Made by a program: the position numbers and the translations under genes
In this document: positions 43,673 to 54,751 of the stretch, piece after piece
Layout: the number at the start of each line of letters is the position of its first letter
Numbering within the stretch: position 1 is the stretch's first letter
The notes under the pieces: model-generated
Database searches by the model: none
What the model saw: only the letters and a program-made list of their open reading frames with translations
What the model was told of the DNA's origin: nothing
Assembly (NCBI GenBank): GCA_963921825.1
Contig: OY997588.1
Span: 53,700,803 to 53,764,802 of the forward strand
Direction: 5' to 3'
Length of the DNA: 64,000 nucleotides
Origin: Erodium maritimum
Taxonomy: Eukaryota > Streptophyta > Magnoliopsida > Geraniales > Geraniaceae

Positions 43673-45081
43673 CAAGCATATATTTCATTATAGGGTTATT
43701 TACGATTTGGTACCCAAATGTTTCGTCCACGAACGATATGGTACCCTTATGTTTCAAATGACCAATTTGGTACCCAAATGATTTGTCCACAGACGGAAGT
43801 AGCATATTCCGTTAGAAAACTAACGGAATATTCCTCTAAATTAGACACGTGCAGTTAAGTGGGGTTTGAAATGACAATTTTACCCTAATCAATTTCAACC
43901 TTACAAATTTAGTCTTAAAATTACCATTTTACCCTTAGAATAAAATCAATTTTTTATTTTTTATTTTTTAAAAATCAACTTTTATTTCAAAAATTAATAT
44001 TTTATGTAAAATATCAGAATTTACTTTAAAAAATTGTATTTTATTTTTTAAAAACCGATTTTTATTTGAAAAATTAATATTTTATTTTTTTTAAATCAAT
44101 TTTTATTAGATATACAAAACCTACTTTACTAAATCTACTTAACCTAACCTAATTTACTATTCATTAATACTTCATTCAACTACTCATTGCTCCTCCGATC
44201 TTCATCGCGTTGCTTCGGCTCTTGGTTCACCTCCGCTCAACATCACAGGGTCCGAGCTCTGGCTTCGATTTCGGACCACCTAGTTTATGGACGACGTTCC
44301 TCCGATCATCATCACCACTCGATTCCAGATCTCCCTCGACAACATGGATACGAAGCGGCGGAGGAGAAAGGGCAACAATGGTTGTTGGGATGAAGCTGCG
44401 GCGACGTGGATATGAAGCGGCGGAGGAGAAATGGCGTCTTCACGGCTCCATACCCTTTTTGATTTAGTCCAGCTTATCTTCTCCACACGGCAGCTTCCAG
44501 TCCGACCCATCTTCTCTAGAACAGCGGCGGATCTGAGATTGTTTGGCCGTGGGTCTTTGTCGAACACCCACGACCTCGCTGGAGTTCGTACAGATCTACC
44601 ACGACGATGTCAGCTTCGAAATAGGCTGGAATGGAATCTGAAATCAGATTCAAAATAGCCGAGGTCGGATTCGAACGGTTCGATTTTTTAGATTTAAATT
44701 TTTAGATTTGTTCTTTTTTCCAAACTATTTGTTTCTGGAAGGACAATGATTGTTCGGGTTCTGGTTTAGAACACTGAGTTTTTCTGGGTTTAGTTGTCCG
44801 CTATTCTGGATTTAGATGACGATGAGCAGGTTTTATTTTGAAAGAAAGACGATGAAAAAGTTGGGTGTTATGGATTTGTTCACGAAGTTGAATGGTTTTG
44901 AATCTATAAATTGAAATGGTGTATGAAAGAAAATAATATGAAATTGAATGGTATTATGAGATAGAATAATGAGCAGGTTGTGTATGAATCTGAAATTTTT
45001 TGTGAATCTGAAATTTTCGTGTTTATAGATTTAATCTTTTGATTCTAAAGTGATAGAAAGAAAATATAAAATTAACAATTA
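43673..45081. other. intergenic, no gene seen
   Basis: A segment with repeated TTTGGTACCCAAATG phrases (about 43708-43790) looks like one end of a transposon. AT-rich sequence follows, then a GC-richer part at 44180-44660 with short random frames. No second end or coding domain was found. Confidence 0.4.
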
Positions 45082-46050
45082 TATGACAGGGACGACGGAA
45101 AGGTTAGAATCGACAGGGTCGATTCGTTATGCAGTGTCAGAAAATACTAAAGTCTTGTTAGTTTCCACTTATATAGGATCAAGTAAAATGAAATTTTACG
45201 TTGATCTATTGACATGCATAAACCTAAGGGTCACACCGAAGGATGAAACTCATTGACATATTTATGGAAAATGGCTAAAAGGGAGTTGTCTTGAGACATG
45301 ACAAAAACTGGGTTTTCGGTCATGTGCTCATAAGTGAATAGGACTTTACAAATCGAGACAAGGCTTGGACTCTTGGATTGATCACGTTGGATAATGTTGT
45401 ATATTTCCAGTATGGAAGGCCTGGAGGCGATGAGCGCGTTAAGGGAACTCGTTGGGAATGATAACGTGCCATGTTCCTAGAGGCCCATGAGAGGCCCAAG
45501 CAACCAAGGCACATGGAACTAATTAATCAAGTCTTTATTAATTAATACTAAGTAAGCAAGACAAGGATTAAGGTGTTGGTGATTCACCACCAAACCCCAT
45601 ATTGTCTAGCCATACTTAGCCTCATATTTGTCTTATTTACACCATGCTTGACACCATGTTTGTCCTATACTATTATTTATTATGTTGAAGGGATTTAATT
45701 GGTTTAAGTCATCCTTTTCCAACATAACAAACACAAGACACAAAATAACAAGACAACTTCTCCTTCCTCCCTCTAGAATTTCGGCCAAGGGGTGTTCTTC
45801 CTCCATATCTGGTGTTCTTGAGTCCTCTTTAGAACAACTACGTGGATTTGATTCCCAAGTGTATACATAGGTGTCTTGGAGACTCAATCCAAATCACTCT
45901 TTACCCGGTGTTCTTGTTTTGGTATGAAAATGTTGATTTTTTTCTTGTGATTCTAATCTTTGGTAGTCGATTCATGGTTTTGGTCTCTTGGTTTTATTTT
46001 TCATTTCGCTGCGAGTTGGTTCATCTCCTACCCTATCTCGAGACCCAACA
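45082..46050 (+). mobile_element. 3' part of a copia LTR
   Basis: From GACAGGGACGACGGAAAGG to the end CTCGAGACCCAACA it matches the last part (about 960-970 bp) of the LTRs at 28954 and 35728, but is visibly more diverged. Its 5' part is missing. The partial LTR at 28281-28953 holds the other end of an LTR, but whether the two were ever one copy is unknown. Confidence 0.85.
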
Positions 46051-46517
46051 TGAATCTAGGCCAGATTGCGGGCCGTAGCGGCCTAGAACTTGGGCCTCTG
46101 AGGGGACCGGGCAAAAATCTAAACCGGGCCATAAAAAGTGCCACACCAGCCTTGAAACCAGACTAGAGAGTGACCTAGTTTGATACATTGGATAGATAAA
46201 TTAATTCCTTTCGATTTGATATATTACGGGAAAAAATCGTAGTTTGGATGAGGAAGTTATGCCCTTCACAAGATCAACCAACCTACATGATTCTTTAGTA
46301 TGATTTTTCTCCCTTTTAACCGTTTTTTCAATTAAAGAACCTACAAAACACAATGAGAGACAAAATATGAGCAACGAGATAAAAGTGGACCAATTTAAAA
46401 AACACAAAGAATGAAAAGCTCAAGAATGTGGGCTAAAAACATCCTAAAACGATGTATTTTATGTCCACATTAACAACTCACACTTTAAAGTTTCTCGTCC
46501 TAAGAAAACTAAACTAA
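46051..46517. other. intergenic, no gene seen
   Basis: Short sequence between two LTR remnants. It starts with a GC-rich GGGCC-containing patch that may be a transposon end. Nothing else is recognised. Confidence 0.4.
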
Positions 46518-47110
46518 GAAAGTGTCATGCCCCAAATCCGGTTTGACAAAACTCGAGACGTGAACTAAAATAAAATAGAACAATCATAATAAAAGGGAAA
46601 ACTACGAATTATAACTGCGAAAATTAGTTCCAAAGCAACAATAAATACTGCGAGTCAACGCTCAAAACCAAATAAATACACAGTTTAATTCATAATGGAA
46701 AGTATGTCTCTAATAAATAGATAAACCCCAGACTCTCAAGGACCTCCCGAGCTCTGAGACGTCCTCTACACCGACTCACCATCGAAACCTGTAAAACAAT
46801 AGAAACAGAGGGGGTGAGCTTCCGCTCAGTAGGAAAAAGTAGTAAAGGGAAGGGACACCCGCTCCGTTACCAAAAATACTAGATCAGTAACTCTTACTAA
46901 AACTGACAACGTGAATAGAAACCGACAGGAACACAACAATATCGATAATAGCACCAAATTAACTATACAAACGAGCAACATGACATTATACTGCTAAGAC
47001 CACTATGAACGTTACTCAGATTCGATATCACACAACATAAGACAAGTACCCATGAAAATCCGATCACCACGCACAACTCAAAAAAATACATCATACCGGA
47101 ATATACCCTC

Positions 47111-47460
47111 GGTCTAGATGTCTTCCCGGACACACAACATCGGGGTGAAGCAAATACATCATACCGGAATACCCATTGGTCTAGATGTCTTCCCGGACAC
47201 ACAACATCGGGGTGAAACACTACATCATACCGGAATGTCCATCGGTCAAGATGTCTTCCCGGACATACAACATCGGGGTGAAACACTACATCATACCGGA
47301 ATGTCCATCGGTCTAGATGTCTTCCCGAACACACAACATCGGGGTAAGCAACAATACATCATACTGGAAACGCACATCGGCCTAGATGTCTTCCCGGAAC
47401 GCAAATCGGGGTAAATCTCATCACACACATACCAGACCGGCACACACCTCGGTCGGGTAT
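47111..47460. repeat. about 66-bp tandem repeat in the solo LTR, 5-6 copies
   Basis: Units start near 47111, 47178, 47244, 47310 and 47379, with a degenerate one near 47450. The core reads GTCTAGATGTCTTCCCGGAC then ACACAACATCGGGG and ACATCATACCGGAA. Confidence 0.85.
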
Positions 47461-48174
47461 CTTCCCTTCGCTCGGGGTACAAGTCACACCACACAATACC
47501 ACACAAAACACACTACACCAAACTTATCATACCAACGAAGTCTATCGTCAAAACTTACCAAGCACACCGTATCGGTGTATCATTCACCCGATCATATCAC
47601 AAGACAACATTCATATCACATTCATCACATTCGTTCAACCAATCATGTCACGAAACAACCATTCATATCACATTCATCATAAATCACATAGCATAACCCA
47701 AGAGTATACTATACATCGACATTTTAGGACGATTAACCACAATCAAACACAACCAACATACAATCCTAAGGCCCGACATGGCCACATGTGATTCTACAAC
47801 ACGGCATATCCCATAATTGAAAGCAGTTATTCTAGTTAATCACATCCTATATGCAAACTAAGACTTTTCCGGTTATTAACGTCCTATATGCATACTATTA
47901 ACATTCTTGAATTGAAAAGCGGTAATTACTACTCTTCCCTACCTCAAGTGCTTTCCACACGTTTAGTCACACGAACGCCTAGAAGTCTCCTCCTCTGAGC
48001 TCGAGAATAAAGTCTAGGAACATAAATTAATACTATAATTAATAAACTTTCAAGGTCGGATTTAAAGAAAAATACCTAAATTACCCTTAACGATAAAAAT
48101 TGGGCCAAAAGGTAAATTGGGCCCAAACGAGGCCCAATTCGGGCAGCCCACAAGCCTAGCACTCGGCCCGGTAT

Positions 48175-48378
48175 GTGCCCCTCAGAGGCCCGGCGCCAGG
48201 CCCGGACCGTGCCCCTCAGAGTCCCGGCACCAGGCTCGGACCGTGCCCCTCAGAGGGCCGGTCTGGGACCCGGACCGTGCCCCTCAGAGGCCCGGTCTGG
48301 AGCCCGGACCATGCCGCTCAGAGGGCTGGTACCAAGCCCGGACCGTGCCGCTCAGAGGGCCGGAACCAAGCCCTTTCC
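48175..48378. repeat. 34-bp GC-rich tandem repeat in the solo LTR, 6 copies
   Basis: Units near 48175, 48209, 48243, 48277, 48311 and 48345 share GTGCC(C/G)CTCAGAGG and GCCCGGACC. The period is 34, so the three frames rotate and each gives a spurious Arg/Pro-rich peptide. Confidence 0.85.
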
Positions 48379-49043
48379 GTGCCAAACTAGGCAGAACCCT
48401 TCTTCTTCTTCCTCAACTTCGTTTCCACGAAAATCTACTTCAAGAACTCCATTTCTAACCTCAACAAACCCCAAAATCAGTCACCAAAACCCTTAAACTT
48501 CAATACCCATAATGGGTTTCCTCCAAACATTAACAATCAAATGATTTCTAACCAAAATCTTGACTAATCTTCATCAAAACAACCATCTAACAACAAATAA
48601 ACTAAAACCCATCTAGTTCAAGCAAGTTATAGAGAAACCCACAATCCCAACTTAATTGAAAGAGGGTTTTTAGAGTTCACTTACCTTAGAAATGGAAAGG
48701 GGATGAAGATGGAATGATTTTGGAGATGATTTGAGAAGAAATCAACCAAAAAACTTCCCTTGTTCCACTTTGCTTTTTCTCCAAGCTTTTGAGATCCACT
48801 CTTCTCTCCTCCTTGTGATTTTCGGCCAACACATAGAATATGGCTGAAAGGTGACCCAAAAAGGGGTCTTAAACCTAAGGGAGAAAAGTCTAAAATGCCC
48901 CACCTTGCTTCTTTCTTCTAATTTGGCACTTATGAGGGCAAATGGGTCATTAGAGACCCATTTCTTTTCCTCCAAGCCACTATGGACAAGTGTACTAGTG
49001 GGGGCCACCTTGCCTTTAATAAATCCCAGCACCTTTAATTTAA

Positions 49044-49430
49044 GGGATAACTTTGTTTCCTAACCTTTACAAACGTTTCATTATCAGATCCTAACCCATG
49101 CCAACGTTTGGTCTCAATTCCTAACATAATAGGGTTGGAATTTCTCAGAAACTATAAAAAGCAGTCTAAACTCACGATTCCGTCAACTCATCCAAGCGTT
49201 GTCGTTGTTGGCGTACATTACCCATGGTGCTTTCCTCGACGTTGAACGTATCCTCGTTCTCAAGCAACCGAACCCAATGCTCGACGAGTTGACGGAATTG
49301 TGAGTTTGGACGACTTTTATAATTTATGAGAAATTCCAAACATATTATGTTAGGAATTGAGACCAAACGTTGGCCTGGGTTAGGATCTGATAATGAAACA
49401 TTTGTAAAGATTAGGAAACAGAGTTTTCCA
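49044..49430. mobile_element. hairpin MULE-type MITE inside the solo LTR
   Basis: Arms of about 145 bp (49044-49190 and 49288-49430) are nearly perfect complements, sharing TTTCATTATCAGATCCTAAC and GGTCTCAATTCCTAACATAA. A 9-bp direct repeat TTAATTTAA flanks it (49035-49043 and 49431-49439). The low complexity of that TSD leaves some doubt. No coding capacity. Confidence 0.75.
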
Positions 49431-49837
49431 TTAATTTAATTAGGTTTAGTCATTAATTAGCCTTAGTTTGACCCGAGTTTGACTTTTTCGCAAAGGCAGT
49501 CATTTGAAAGGAAACGACCCAACTAAGCTAAAAGTAACGACGGATAAGCTTTTTGGGTCCCGGAAAGGTCCAGAATGACTCCCAGAGTCATCGGTTGACT
49601 TTTCCGGCCGAAAGTCAACTTTCGCCAAAAATCACCGGTTCGACTGGGGTCGACCGGGGGCAGTTCTTACAGAAAGAAATTTAAAAATATGTATCGTTTA
49701 AAACCCGAGATTCACCTCGATAAGAGGAGTCCGTGCCTCCTTTATTCAAAATAATAAAGGTAAAGATGCATGCACGTAAATCTAATCGTTATTGTAGAAA
49801 TTGACTTGGCCAACGGATAAAATACATTTATGACTAA

Positions 49838-50100
49838 AGTGATGACTTGGTCAACGGATGAAATAATCGAGTCCCAGGTATTTGTATCCGTGGATAAAGT
49901 GATGACTTGCCCAATAGATAAAATAACTGAGTCCCAAGTATTTGTTTCCGTGGGTATAGTGAGGGTACTTTACCAGCGGATGTTTTATCCATTGGTAAAG
50001 AGATTACTTGATCAACATATATAATAATCGATCTCAAGTAATTGTATCTGTTGGTAAAGTGAGGACTCTATACGAACGAATGTTACATACGCTGGTAAAG
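49838..50100. repeat. alternating 60- and 40-bp degenerate repeats
   Basis: Blocks of about 60 bp start near 49838, 49898 and 49998 (AAAGTGATGACTTG...CCGTGG). Blocks of about 40 bp start near 49958 and 50058 (GTGAGG...CTTTACC or TGGTAAAG endings). The arrangement reads A-A-B-A-B. It may be the subterminal repeat region of a DNA transposon; neither end was identified. Confidence 0.55.
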
Positions 50101-50342
50101 TGTGACAATATACATTGTAAATTACAACCCATTTTACTATTTCCATGTACACATGTAAACAAAACCAAATTTTTTCTGCAACGGTCCATATATAGACATA
50201 AAAATCGTACATATATGATTAAGTTCTCAAATCATTAAAGTAGTTGTACACATAATTATTGATGCCCTAGTAGGAACATATATAAAAATAGACCTAAGCA
50301 GCAAACATGATTGCAATAATACGCATTTTCAATGCTTTTTCT

Positions 50343-50687
50343 TCATCTACCATTCCACAAAGTGTTTGAATGTACAAGTATGTGACCATCCTCAACAAGG
50401 TTTAACCACACAGGCCTCGCCCTGGGCATAGGTATTGGAAAATCATGTAGAGGAAGACTATCGTGACCTATGTCGCGCATCAAGATCATAATATACTCGC
50501 ATTCTACTTTTTCTTTATCGAGTAGTCGATGGAACTCCTTGTACCACACCGGGTCATCTTCATTCACTAGTTGAGGGGGAGATTGTGGACGCCTTGATCT
50601 TCGTGGTGAGGTCGTTGGATACACAATTTGAGCTTGAAGACGTCGATTCCACCTACGCCCGACCCATGGATTAAATTTTGGTTCCAT
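50343..50687 (-). CDS. hypothetical 114-residue open frame
   Basis: The frame starts MEPKFNPWVGRRWNRRLQ and contains Pro/Arg-rich sequence, a DDPVWYKEFHRLLDKEK block and a PRARPVWLNLVEDG end. No family is recognised. Composition is protein-like, and the neighbourhood is transposon sequence next to a degenerate repeat array. It may be an exon of a DNA-transposon accessory ORF. No splice or promoter evidence. Confidence 0.3.
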   Translation of the reverse strand: MEPKFNPWVGRRWNRRLQAQIVYPTTSPRRSRRPQSPPQLVNEDDPVWYKEFHRLLDKEKVECEYIMILMRDIGHDSLPLHDFPIPMPRARPVWLNLVEDGHILVHSNTLWNGR

Positions 50688-50960
50688 GTCCTATAAAAAA
50701 CATGTGCATATTTATACAACTCAAACAATAACCACATAAACATATTTAAAAGTCAAAAAATAGCTAGCATTCAAAAAGTAATGTGCATATCTCAATAAAA
50801 ATTAGCCATGCATATATAAACAAGTCATCGAAAGTAAATTACAAATTAAAACTTAGTCATCATTCAAAGCATCCGTTAAATACTAATTAATAAACAAGTC
50901 TTGATCATGAACTAGCATATCAGTGGGTTGGTAATCATGTTGCAATAGAGTGGAAAAAAA
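50688..50960. other. AT-rich spacer, no gene seen
   Basis: No recognised element or coding signal. Confidence 0.4.
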
Positions 50961-51580
50961 GATAAATGGAGAACGGGAGCACATGGACAAAGAGTGAAGC
51001 ATCTTAGAGCGGAGCATTGATCAATTCGATCTAAACCCTCGCCTCTATACAGAGACACGGTGGTGGAAGGGAGAACAATCAGGAGATTGGCCTCACAAGT
51101 TTACAGACCAAAGGAGAGATCGATTGATTTGACAGAAGATCAAGTTACTGAACAATAAATAGGAGACAAAGGAGACAGGAGAAAAGTTTTAGAACAATTG
51201 TTTGTCTAAAACCTCCCAACAGTGGCGAGCGAGAGATGGTTCGTGCAATCCTTGGAGGAGTTCGAAAGGGTAGATAAATGGTACCTTAGCTGACGAACAA
51301 ACAAAAAAGGAAAACGCTTTGGTTTCATTGACACGAGATCAAAGGAGGAGGCTAACGCGATTGGTCGAATGCAAAGCGGAAAAAGACTTTTGGTAGTGCC
51401 GACAAGCCGTAGAACAAGACATTACAGAGGAGGAGTAGGAGACGATAGTACACAAGTCCTGAGGCAGAGTCAATCTCAAAATCGGTCGGGAGGAGATCAA
51501 TCAAGGGGAAGGACGACCTGGAACAAACATAACCCAAGGAGGTGTGTAGAAGAGAAGTGTTTGATAGAAAAAGAAAGGGT
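50961..51580 (+). pseudogene. RRM-containing ORF, left half, split by the chromovirus
   Basis: The sequence is protein-like but interrupted. An RRM remnant lies at about 51296-51415, with NKKGKRFGFIDTRSKEEANA carrying the RNP1 motif (KGKRFGFI) and GKRLLVV as the last strand. Upstream, ENGSTWTKSEAS and later a KFTDQRRDR block are in frames broken by stops. Downstream is an Arg/Gln-rich linker (to about 51580). It abuts the left end of the Tekay-type element. The right half seems to resume at 63494. Retroelement ORF1 proteins and a plant RRM gene are both possible sources. Confidence 0.5.
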
Positions 51581-52163
51581 AGCACTGTCACGCCCCAATT
51601 TCAGTGGTACCGAAACTAGGGACGCGAACGTTTAAAAACGTTACAAGACTGAAACCTGTTTTCGATAAATCCCCTAAAAAGTCAGTTTAGTTCCACAAAA
51701 GAATAATATTTACACCTCAAAATAAAAGTCCCACGCTTGGGCAAAACGAGATACACGTCTCTAGACTCAAACACCCAGCAACCCGCTTCTAGCTCTTCAA
51801 GCTTCAGAAGCTCACCTAGTCCAGACTACGAACGGTACCTGTAGGAAAAGCAGCTAGGGGTGACCGTTCGCTCACCACCACAGATAACATACTGACTACG
51901 GCATAATTAGTAGACAAAGCTGATGACACTAACAACGACTCAAAGACACACACACGACCAGTCTTTTCCTCAACTGACTCAACACTCGGATACGTTATGT
52001 AGACCCCACACTACGATCGACGACCTCCTCCAAGACACGACTGACCACACAATACCAAACAAGATCACAAAGGATCGCAAACCGGCTGCTCAGTAACCAA
52101 TCTCTGTCTCTCGCCCTTTACCGATCATAGACGTGGTCAGGCGGTCGACCTGTCGCGCAACTT

Positions 52164-52312
52164 CTCCCGATCCCAGTCGGGAGGCTAACCCACAACCTCT
52201 CCGCTTCACCCGATCCCAGTCGGGTGGTTAGCCACACCCGCGCGTCCTTCCCCCGATCCCAGTCGGGGAGCTAGCCCACAACCCCTCCGCTTCTCCCGAT
52301 CCTAGTCGGGAG
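52164..52312. repeat. 43-bp tandem hairpin array, 4 units (3' LTR)
   Basis: Hairpins at 52164-52183, 52207-52226, 52251-52268 and 52293-52312 each have CCCGA and TCGGG arms around a TCC(C/T)AG loop. The base pair next to the arms is T-A, A-T, C-G and T-A in the four units. Units repeat every 43 bases. The same array is at 60879-61027 in the other LTR. Confidence 0.85.
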
Positions 52313-52559
52313 GCTAGCTACACCACACAACCTCCACCAGTAACCAGTAACCAATCACAATCACAAACAAGTTCAAACAGACAGTAACGACACCGGTGAC
52401 AACTCCATAGGCACTCAAGGCCAACAAGACACCAACAACCAAACACAGGTTCAAAAACCCTACGGGCCCTCATGGCCACCCAAGACATCAACGGTAAAGT
52501 ACGGGTTCACAACCCCACGGGCACTCACGGCCACCCAAAACACCGAAACGACAACACGG

Positions 52560-52745
52560 GCTCTCATGGCCACCCAAGACTCAGCAATGAAAAATACGGG
52601 CTCTCAAGGCCACCCAACTCAACAACAAATAACACGGGCTCTCAAGGCCACCCAACTCAACAATAAATAACACGGGCTCTCAAGGCCACCCAAACTCAAC
52701 AGTAAATGACACGGGCTCTCAAGGCCACCCAAACTTCAACAGTAA
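52560..52745 (-). repeat. 37-38-bp tandem repeat in the 3' LTR
   Basis: About five copies of CGGGCTCTCAAGGCCACCCA with A-rich spacers. This is the inverse of the module at 4341-4488. Duplicate at about 61275-61460. Confidence 0.85.
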
Positions 52746-54658
52746 AAATAACACACAACAACCTCCGGCATAATCGGTGCCTACAACAGTCCTAAGATCA
52801 CTAGTTTCACAATCAACCTCCGGTCATGGTCATATGCCTCCAGTACTCCTAATATCAACAGTTTCACAACCAACCTCCGAGCATGGTCATATGCCTCCAG
52901 TAAATCAATTATCGCTAAGTTCTCTACTCCTATGACACTACTAAGTGTCACATGCTTTTCTCATAATTACTAAGTTCCTGTAACATGCTTTTCTAATAAA
53001 CGCTACAATCCCGTATCATGCTTTTCTAATCTTTAAATAAAACTACTCAACCCACGACACCCCGGTGTCACATGCAATTCTACTGTTAACTTTCCCCAGT
53101 CAGGGCCGAGATCCGGCTACTTTTCCCTACCTCGAAAGCAACTCCAGAAGCGCTCCACTAAACCCGAGATGAATCGCAGTCACTCGCCGAGCCTCCCTTT
53201 GCCTCGGTCCGCAGCACGATCTAAAAGAACACAGATTTAACTCACTTTAAACTAGTACGAACCGGTCGAAAATAAATAACTCAACGCCCAAGTTAATAAC
53301 GGTTCCGCCGTTAAGTTAACGGCTACGATTTGTCCATTTTAAACTTGACAGTTGTCGTTTACACTCGAGCGGGATAAAAGTCGGGTTACGACGGATCGGG
53401 TTCGAGCACCCGCGCACCGAACCCAGGTTTGATCTAAACCCAGTTTAAACCCCTTTTTAACTTAAAACCGTCGTTGAACACCCTTGCTTTAATTAATTTC
53501 GTCTTTGATTTTAAAACAAAACGGTTTCCTTCCGTTCGTTTCCAAACTCGATATTTTGGTCCGGAACCCTTATAAAGTCGATTTGATTTCGTTTCCCCCC
53601 TTTTTGATTTAACTTAACTCGAGTCTAACTTTAATAAACGACTTTCGTTTTAAAACCCGTTAAACTTAACCCGACCTAGTTTTAACGATAACGATTTTCT
53701 TTATGTCCGAACGATAAGGATCTAACATTTATTCTAAAGTCGATTTTCAATTTACAAACAGTTTTAATCCTTCCTTTTTCACCCTTAACAGATCAAAACA
53801 AACGTAAATGACATAATAATAACTTAAAAATTTGTGTTCTTCGTTACAAATCTTTACACTTCAGAATTACAATAACCCAACAATTCTTCAACAAACCGAG
53901 ATCCCGTTTCTGGTTCTGTTCCTTTCCATTTCCAAAGTCCCATTCCGTCCCAACCAGATCCAGAACAGAGCGTTCTATCACCGATCGGATCTGAATGGAC
54001 TCGGGAAAGGGAGAATAAGAGAAGAGGGACGAGCTCGGTTTTGGTCCGGCCGACCACCGGCGATGCCGTTATCGGCCGAAGTTCCACAGGCCGAGAACTC
54101 ACCGTACCGACACGGTGGAGACGGTGGAGAGTGGCGGTGTACGGCTCGGGTCCGGACGACTCGTCTCGTTCCGGGTCCGACGAGCTCGCCGGTGACGGCG
54201 GGAGCTCGGTTCGCGTTCGGGTGAAGGGGAGGCGATGTTCGGTCGGAGTTTGGTGAGGAAGACGAAGGAAAGAGAGACAGGGAGGTCGGAGACGGGAAAC
54301 GGGGCGGTGGCACGTTAGGGTTTCGGGACGGAACCGATGGTGAACAGCCAGGTTTTTGGACGGAGACGGTGAGATGGGTCGGGAGATGAAGGGGAAGGAT
54401 GGGACGAGGGTTGAGAGGGGTGTGGAGGCCGGAAACGGCGGTGGCCGGTGCTGGTTCGGCGGAGAAGACGAAGGAGGAGAGGGAGTGAGGTCGAGAGAAT
54501 CGAAGGGTAGAGAGAGGGAGGCTGCGGCGTGTTCTGATGCTGAAACCCTAGGGTTTCAGCTTATATCAGACACGCTGGGCCGAGCCCTCTTGGGCCTCAG
54601 TCGAAGAACGGGCCTAAGGCCCAAACGGCTGGTTGGCCGAAACAGGCCTGGCCTGTCC

Positions 54659-54660
<2 letters not shown>

Positions 54661-54702
<42 letters not shown>
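54661..54702. repeat. T homopolymer in the 3' LTR
   Basis: 42 consecutive T. The same run is 31 T long at 63376-63406. Confidence 0.95.
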
Positions 54703-54705
<3 letters not shown>

Positions 54706-54751
54706 TCACCACTTGTTTCAAACATCAACCCTACAGTTTTCGGGTTTTAAA

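Larger units (their letters stand above)
46523..49671 (-). mobile_element. gypsy solo LTR, second family
   Basis: It begins TGTCATGCCCCAAATCC and ends GGGGGCAGTTCTTACA, flanked by a perfect 5-bp TSD GAAAG (46518-46522 and 49672-49676). The ends match those of the chromovirus LTR (TGTCACGCCCCAA... ...TTTTACA), giving minus-strand orientation. It is 3149 bp including a 387-bp inserted hairpin element. It holds its own tandem repeats, different from the other two LTR families. Confidence 0.87.

Noticed and set aside
44187-44658. Cluster of overlapping frames on both strands
   Set aside because: They overlap in several frames with no domain similarity. GC-richer noncoding sequence is the simpler reading.
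47100-47460. Possible CRISPR-like array of about 66-bp spacing
   Set aside because: The units are full tandem copies without unique spacers, in a plant LTR.
48117-48496. Three overlapping Arg/Pro-rich frames
   Set aside because: They are frame rotations of a 34-bp GC-rich tandem repeat inside a solo LTR.
52140-52320. Possible array of tRNA-like or terminator hairpins
   Set aside because: No tRNA boxes or T-tracts. Position and duplication in both LTRs show it belongs to the retrotransposon.
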